IMG/VR virus record: IMGVR_UViG_3300017963_000643
Span: 1 to 28,674 of that record
DNA: 28,674 bases
Reading direction: 5' to 3' (one strand)
Source: a virus
Shown here: piece after piece, positions 26,692 through 28,674 of the stretch
Numbering within the stretch: position 1 is the first letter of the stretch
Layout: each line of letters opens with the position of its first letter
Program-made: the position numbers and the translations under genes
Notes under the pieces: model-generated
The model's database searches: none
Told to the model about the DNA's origin: nothing
Seen by the model: only the letters and a program-made list of their open reading frames with translations

Positions 26692-28248
26692 CTACCACTC
26701 CCAGTCGTCGCCGGGGATCTTCCGCACCACCTTGCCCAGCCGCCTGGGCTTGTTCGTGGCCCTCGGCAGGAACGTCCCGTCCTTGTAGCCGTGGTCGCCG
26801 GCCCTGTCTCCAGGCAGTAGTGGTGCCGTGTACTCGTAGTCTATCTTCTCGGCAGTGGGCGACACCACCTCCGTGTCCTCCAACGGCCAACGATCATGCT
26901 TGCCCGTCCGGACGCACACCTGGACCTCGTCGTCGTGGATGAACACCACCCGGCCCATCCTGCCGGTCCTCCGGTGCCTGACCCGGTCGGTGTCGTACTT
27001 CTGCATCAGGTGCGTCAACCGGTCGTGGTGGTTCTCCTGGTCTTCAATGTCGTCGGTCACCACGATCAGGTCCGTCAGCGCCGACGCGACAGGACGCCCG
27101 TCGCCCTCCCACACCACCTCAGCGCCACGGACCTCGGTCTCGTGCCGTTGCAAGCGCCTCAGCTTCTTGATCACACCGACCCCAAACTCCGAGTACCTCT
27201 TGTGCCGCACCTTCGCACCCACCGGGTACAACAGGCCCTCCTTCTTCTGTTCGGCATGCCTCAGCCGCTTCAACGCAGACCATCCCTCAGACCCGTCCGG
27301 CCATCGCACCCTGGCGCTCGGCTTCTGCAGGTAGGTACCCAACTTGATCACCTTGCCCACTCCCAACTCTGCACCGCAGTGCACCACCTTGTCTCCTACT
27401 TCGATCTCAGGTTCCATGCCTACCTCCTGTTCCGGCAACGCTAGGTCGCCAATCATTTTCGGTTCGCCCACCTCGGCCGTGTACTCGCCCACCACGTGCC
27501 TGCAATTGAAGCCTCCCGGTTTCTTTGGCGGCTCCGGGAACTTCGGAACGCGAGCGGCGACTATCGGCAACGCCCACGTCTCGAAGAAGCTGGCCAGCGG
27601 CGATGGCCCGTAATCACCGTTCGTCTTGTTCACGTGCCGCTCCTTGAACTTCTCGAACTGCTCGACCTGCGCCTCGGTCGGGATCGTGTGCGGTGACGGC
27701 GACAACGGCAACTGCCATTTGCCCATACCTGACAGCGGCAGCGCCCACTTCTTGAAGTGCTCGATCAGCTGGTCGTCGTTGTCGATGATAGCTTTCTGGA
27801 TCTCCTTCGCGATCGCGGCCGCCACCTTGTGCTCCTCCACAAGGGTCTTCACCGGCTCGATCTTGACCTCGCCGTCCTTGACCACCACTGCCTTCTCGTC
27901 CGGGCGCTCCGCCAGGTCCGCCTTGTTCATCCGCTCGATCTCGGCCATCGTCAGCGCGTTGGCCAGCATGGTCTTCCCGTACCGGGAGCCTGCGGTCAAC
28001 AGCGGGCGCAACTCCGCCAGCGGACTCACACCGTACACTTCCTCCGGCGTGAGCGGCACCTTGAACGGCTCGATCTGCGGCTCGATGCACGCCACGTCCT
28101 CCACCGACCACCGGTCGTGGTAGAACCGCCGCTCCCCGTCCTGCTCGATCACCCTGACCTTCAGCCAGTCGGCCTCGAACGACTGCACCAATGCCCGCCT
28201 GCTGTCCCAATGCACCACCGTCTTACCCACCATGTCCTTGCTCTTCAT
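26692..28248 (-). CDS. 518-residue protein with four SH3-like repeats
   Basis: From ATG 28248 with GGAGG six nt upstream. Four related barrel-like segments: MVGKTVVHWDSRRALVQSFE (about 6-53), EVGDKVVHCGAELGVGKVIK (about 283-328), PVGAKVRHKRYSEFGVGVIK (about 342-396) and DTDRVRHRRTGRMGRVVFIH (about 419-462). Each has G/D-x-V-x-H and a G-x-V strand, as in SH3, Tudor or KOW-like domains. Between the first and second lie two F-x-x-WALP[LI] repeats (about 166-171 and 223-228) and a string AGSRYGKT (86-93) that fits the P-loop pattern by itself. I do not recognise the whole protein and see no Walker B. RNA, DNA or protein binding through the repeats is inference. Confidence 0.72.
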   Translation of the reverse strand: MKSKDMVGKTVVHWDSRRALVQSFEADWLKVRVIEQDGERRFYHDRWSVEDVACIEPQIEPFKVPLTPEEVYGVSPLAELRPLLTAGSRYGKTMLANALTMAEIERMNKADLAERPDEKAVVVKDGEVKIEPVKTLVEEHKVAAAIAKEIQKAIIDNDDQLIEHFKKWALPLSGMGKWQLPLSPSPHTIPTEAQVEQFEKFKERHVNKTNGDYGPSPLASFFETWALPIVAARVPKFPEPPKKPGGFNCRHVVGEYTAEVGEPKMIGDLALPEQEVGMEPEIEVGDKVVHCGAELGVGKVIKLGTYLQKPSARVRWPDGSEGWSALKRLRHAEQKKEGLLYPVGAKVRHKRYSEFGVGVIKKLRRLQRHETEVRGAEVVWEGDGRPVASALTDLIVVTDDIEDQENHHDRLTHLMQKYDTDRVRHRRTGRMGRVVFIHDDEVQVCVRTGKHDRWPLEDTEVVSPTAEKIDYEYTAPLLPGDRAGDHGYKDGTFLPRATNKPRRLGKVVRKIPGDDWEW

Positions 28249-28263
28249 GATCAACCTCCAGGC

Positions 28264-28473
28264 TCAGTATAGTGCAATCTTCTGGTTTATAAAACAGGTT
28301 TTTATAATGGACCGTCTATCGCCACGGACGGTCCGACGTGGGCGGCCGCCTGGACGGAGGTAGGTGCCCATCGACCGCTGCGGGTGTTTTGGGAGAAGCG
28401 AAAGACGGGTCAGCGCCTCCCACCGAATGATCTCACCTGGTCCCAAGCCCAAGTACTCCCGCCAGGTCGCCAC
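28264..28473 (-). CDS. Doubtful frame in the right-end gap
   Basis: A GTG-initiated 69-codon frame beginning (M)ATWREYLGLGPGEIIRWEAL, in phase with the gene cut by the right edge and separated from it only by the TGA at 28504. No SD precedes the GTG. It may be the remainder of that gene after a stop mutation, or simply open sequence; its end runs through the inverted repeat and putative promoter, which argues against coding there. Confidence 0.25.
   Translation of the reverse strand: MATWREYLGLGPGEIIRWEALTRLSLLPKHPQRSMGTYLRPGGRPRRTVRGDRRSIIKTCFINQKIALY
28266..28307 (-). promoter_or_regulatory. Possible promoter with overlapping AT-rich inverted repeat
   Basis: On the minus strand TATACT (28271-28266) is a fair -10 about 20 nt upstream of ATG 28248. 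Its -35 is poor (TTTTAT at 17-bp spacing). The inverted repeat TTATAAAA-n5-TTTTATAA (28287-28307) covers the -35 area, where a repressor or activator could bind. This is the longest real gap in the right half and the natural start of a transcript for the 518-residue gene. Confidence 0.4.
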
Positions 28474-28503
28474 CGCCCGCTGGGCGAATCCTGGTCTTTC
28501 CAG

Positions 28504-28674
28504 TCAAGGTGCTCTGCGCAACTGGTCAGTCAACCACTCCTTGGTCATGCGTCGGCACCCATTGTCGTCACAGTACCACGGCCCTGCCGTCGCGGGGCGT
28601 TCCCAAAAATGATCGTTGTTCAGGCGCTCCTTGAGCCACTTGATCCGCTCGTCTATCCGCAGGACGTGCTGCTC
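28504..28674 (-). CDS. 3' end of a gene cut by the right edge
   Basis: 56 codons are open from the edge to TGA 28504. They read EQHVLRIDERIKWLKERLNN, then DHFWERPATAGPWYCDDNGC and RRMTKEWLTDQLRRAP. It has a charged helix, two Cys in a YCDDNGC turn and a further helix. Not recognised. The start lies outside the window. Confidence 0.6.
   Translation of the reverse strand, partial: EQHVLRIDERIKWLKERLNNDHFWERPATAGPWYCDDNGCRRMTKEWLTDQLRRAP

Noticed and set aside
27970-27993. Walker A ATPase call for AGSRYGKT in the 518-residue protein
   Set aside because: Fits the loose pattern, but no Walker B or other ATPase feature was found, so it is noted only as a string.
28303-28308. Perfect TATAAT on the plus strand as a rightward promoter
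   Set aside because: No -35 at 16-18 bp (TTCTGG only) and no plus-strand gene follows; it is half of the inverted repeat.
1-28674. CRISPR arrays
   Set aside because: No regular direct repeats with spacers; the only tandem array is the 12-bp coding repeat at 19142.

Overview
The window is a stretch of a tailed double-stranded DNA bacteriophage or prophage (Caudoviricetes), most likely from an uncultured source. Every gene I can support is on the minus strand, so transcription runs from the right edge to the left edge. Genes are packed tightly, usually joined by ATGA or TGATG start/stop overlaps behind good Shine-Dalgarno (SD) sequences. The DNA is GC-rich (about 60-70 % in the samples I counted in the core genes) with G/C-rich third codon positions, which creates many long false frames on the plus strand. 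The strong SD sequences point to a bacterial host; nothing visible identifies it further.

Layout in transcription order. (1) 28674-23735: the 3' end of a gene cut by the edge, a short intergenic stretch with an AT-rich inverted repeat and possible promoter, a 518-residue protein with four SH3-like repeats, then about 14 very small genes, many with CxxC zinc-type motifs and some with membrane segments. (2) 23742-21607: terminase large subunit, with ATPase and nuclease domains. (3) 21566-18335: a lower-GC accessory run of small Cys-rich proteins, an Ea22-like coiled coil and a pair of paralogs. (4) 18233-16702: a SAM methyltransferase and a SEC-C zinc protein, with hairpins around them. (5) 16686-5891: the head module. 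It holds a T4 gp20-like portal, a transglutaminase-like cysteine protein, a MuF-type head protein fused to an HExxH metallopeptidase, several small head-region genes, an RmlB-type sugar-nucleotide dehydratase, a gp21-like prohead protease fused to an acidic scaffold with a zinc ribbon, and a T4 gp23-like major capsid protein followed by a strong terminator. (6) 5747-1: a 232-residue protein, then four consecutive genes whose products start with a Sec signal peptide or membrane anchor, including a LamG/carbohydrate-binding fibre-like protein that runs off the left edge.

How it works together: the terminase and portal package DNA, the protease-scaffold fusion shapes and matures a gp23-type shell, and the MuF and transglutaminase-like proteins probably sit at or inside the head. 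The left-end proteins look like virion or cell-surface display proteins.

The points most worth following are: the abrupt low-GC cassette that carries the metallopeptidase domain of the MuF protein together with a tiny downstream gene (a possible toxin/partner arrangement); the run of signal-peptide genes after the capsid; a palindrome (GTTAAACASTGTTTAAC) found three times near module boundaries; and a 29-bp motif found three times. All functional calls come from reading motifs by eye; no database search was run.
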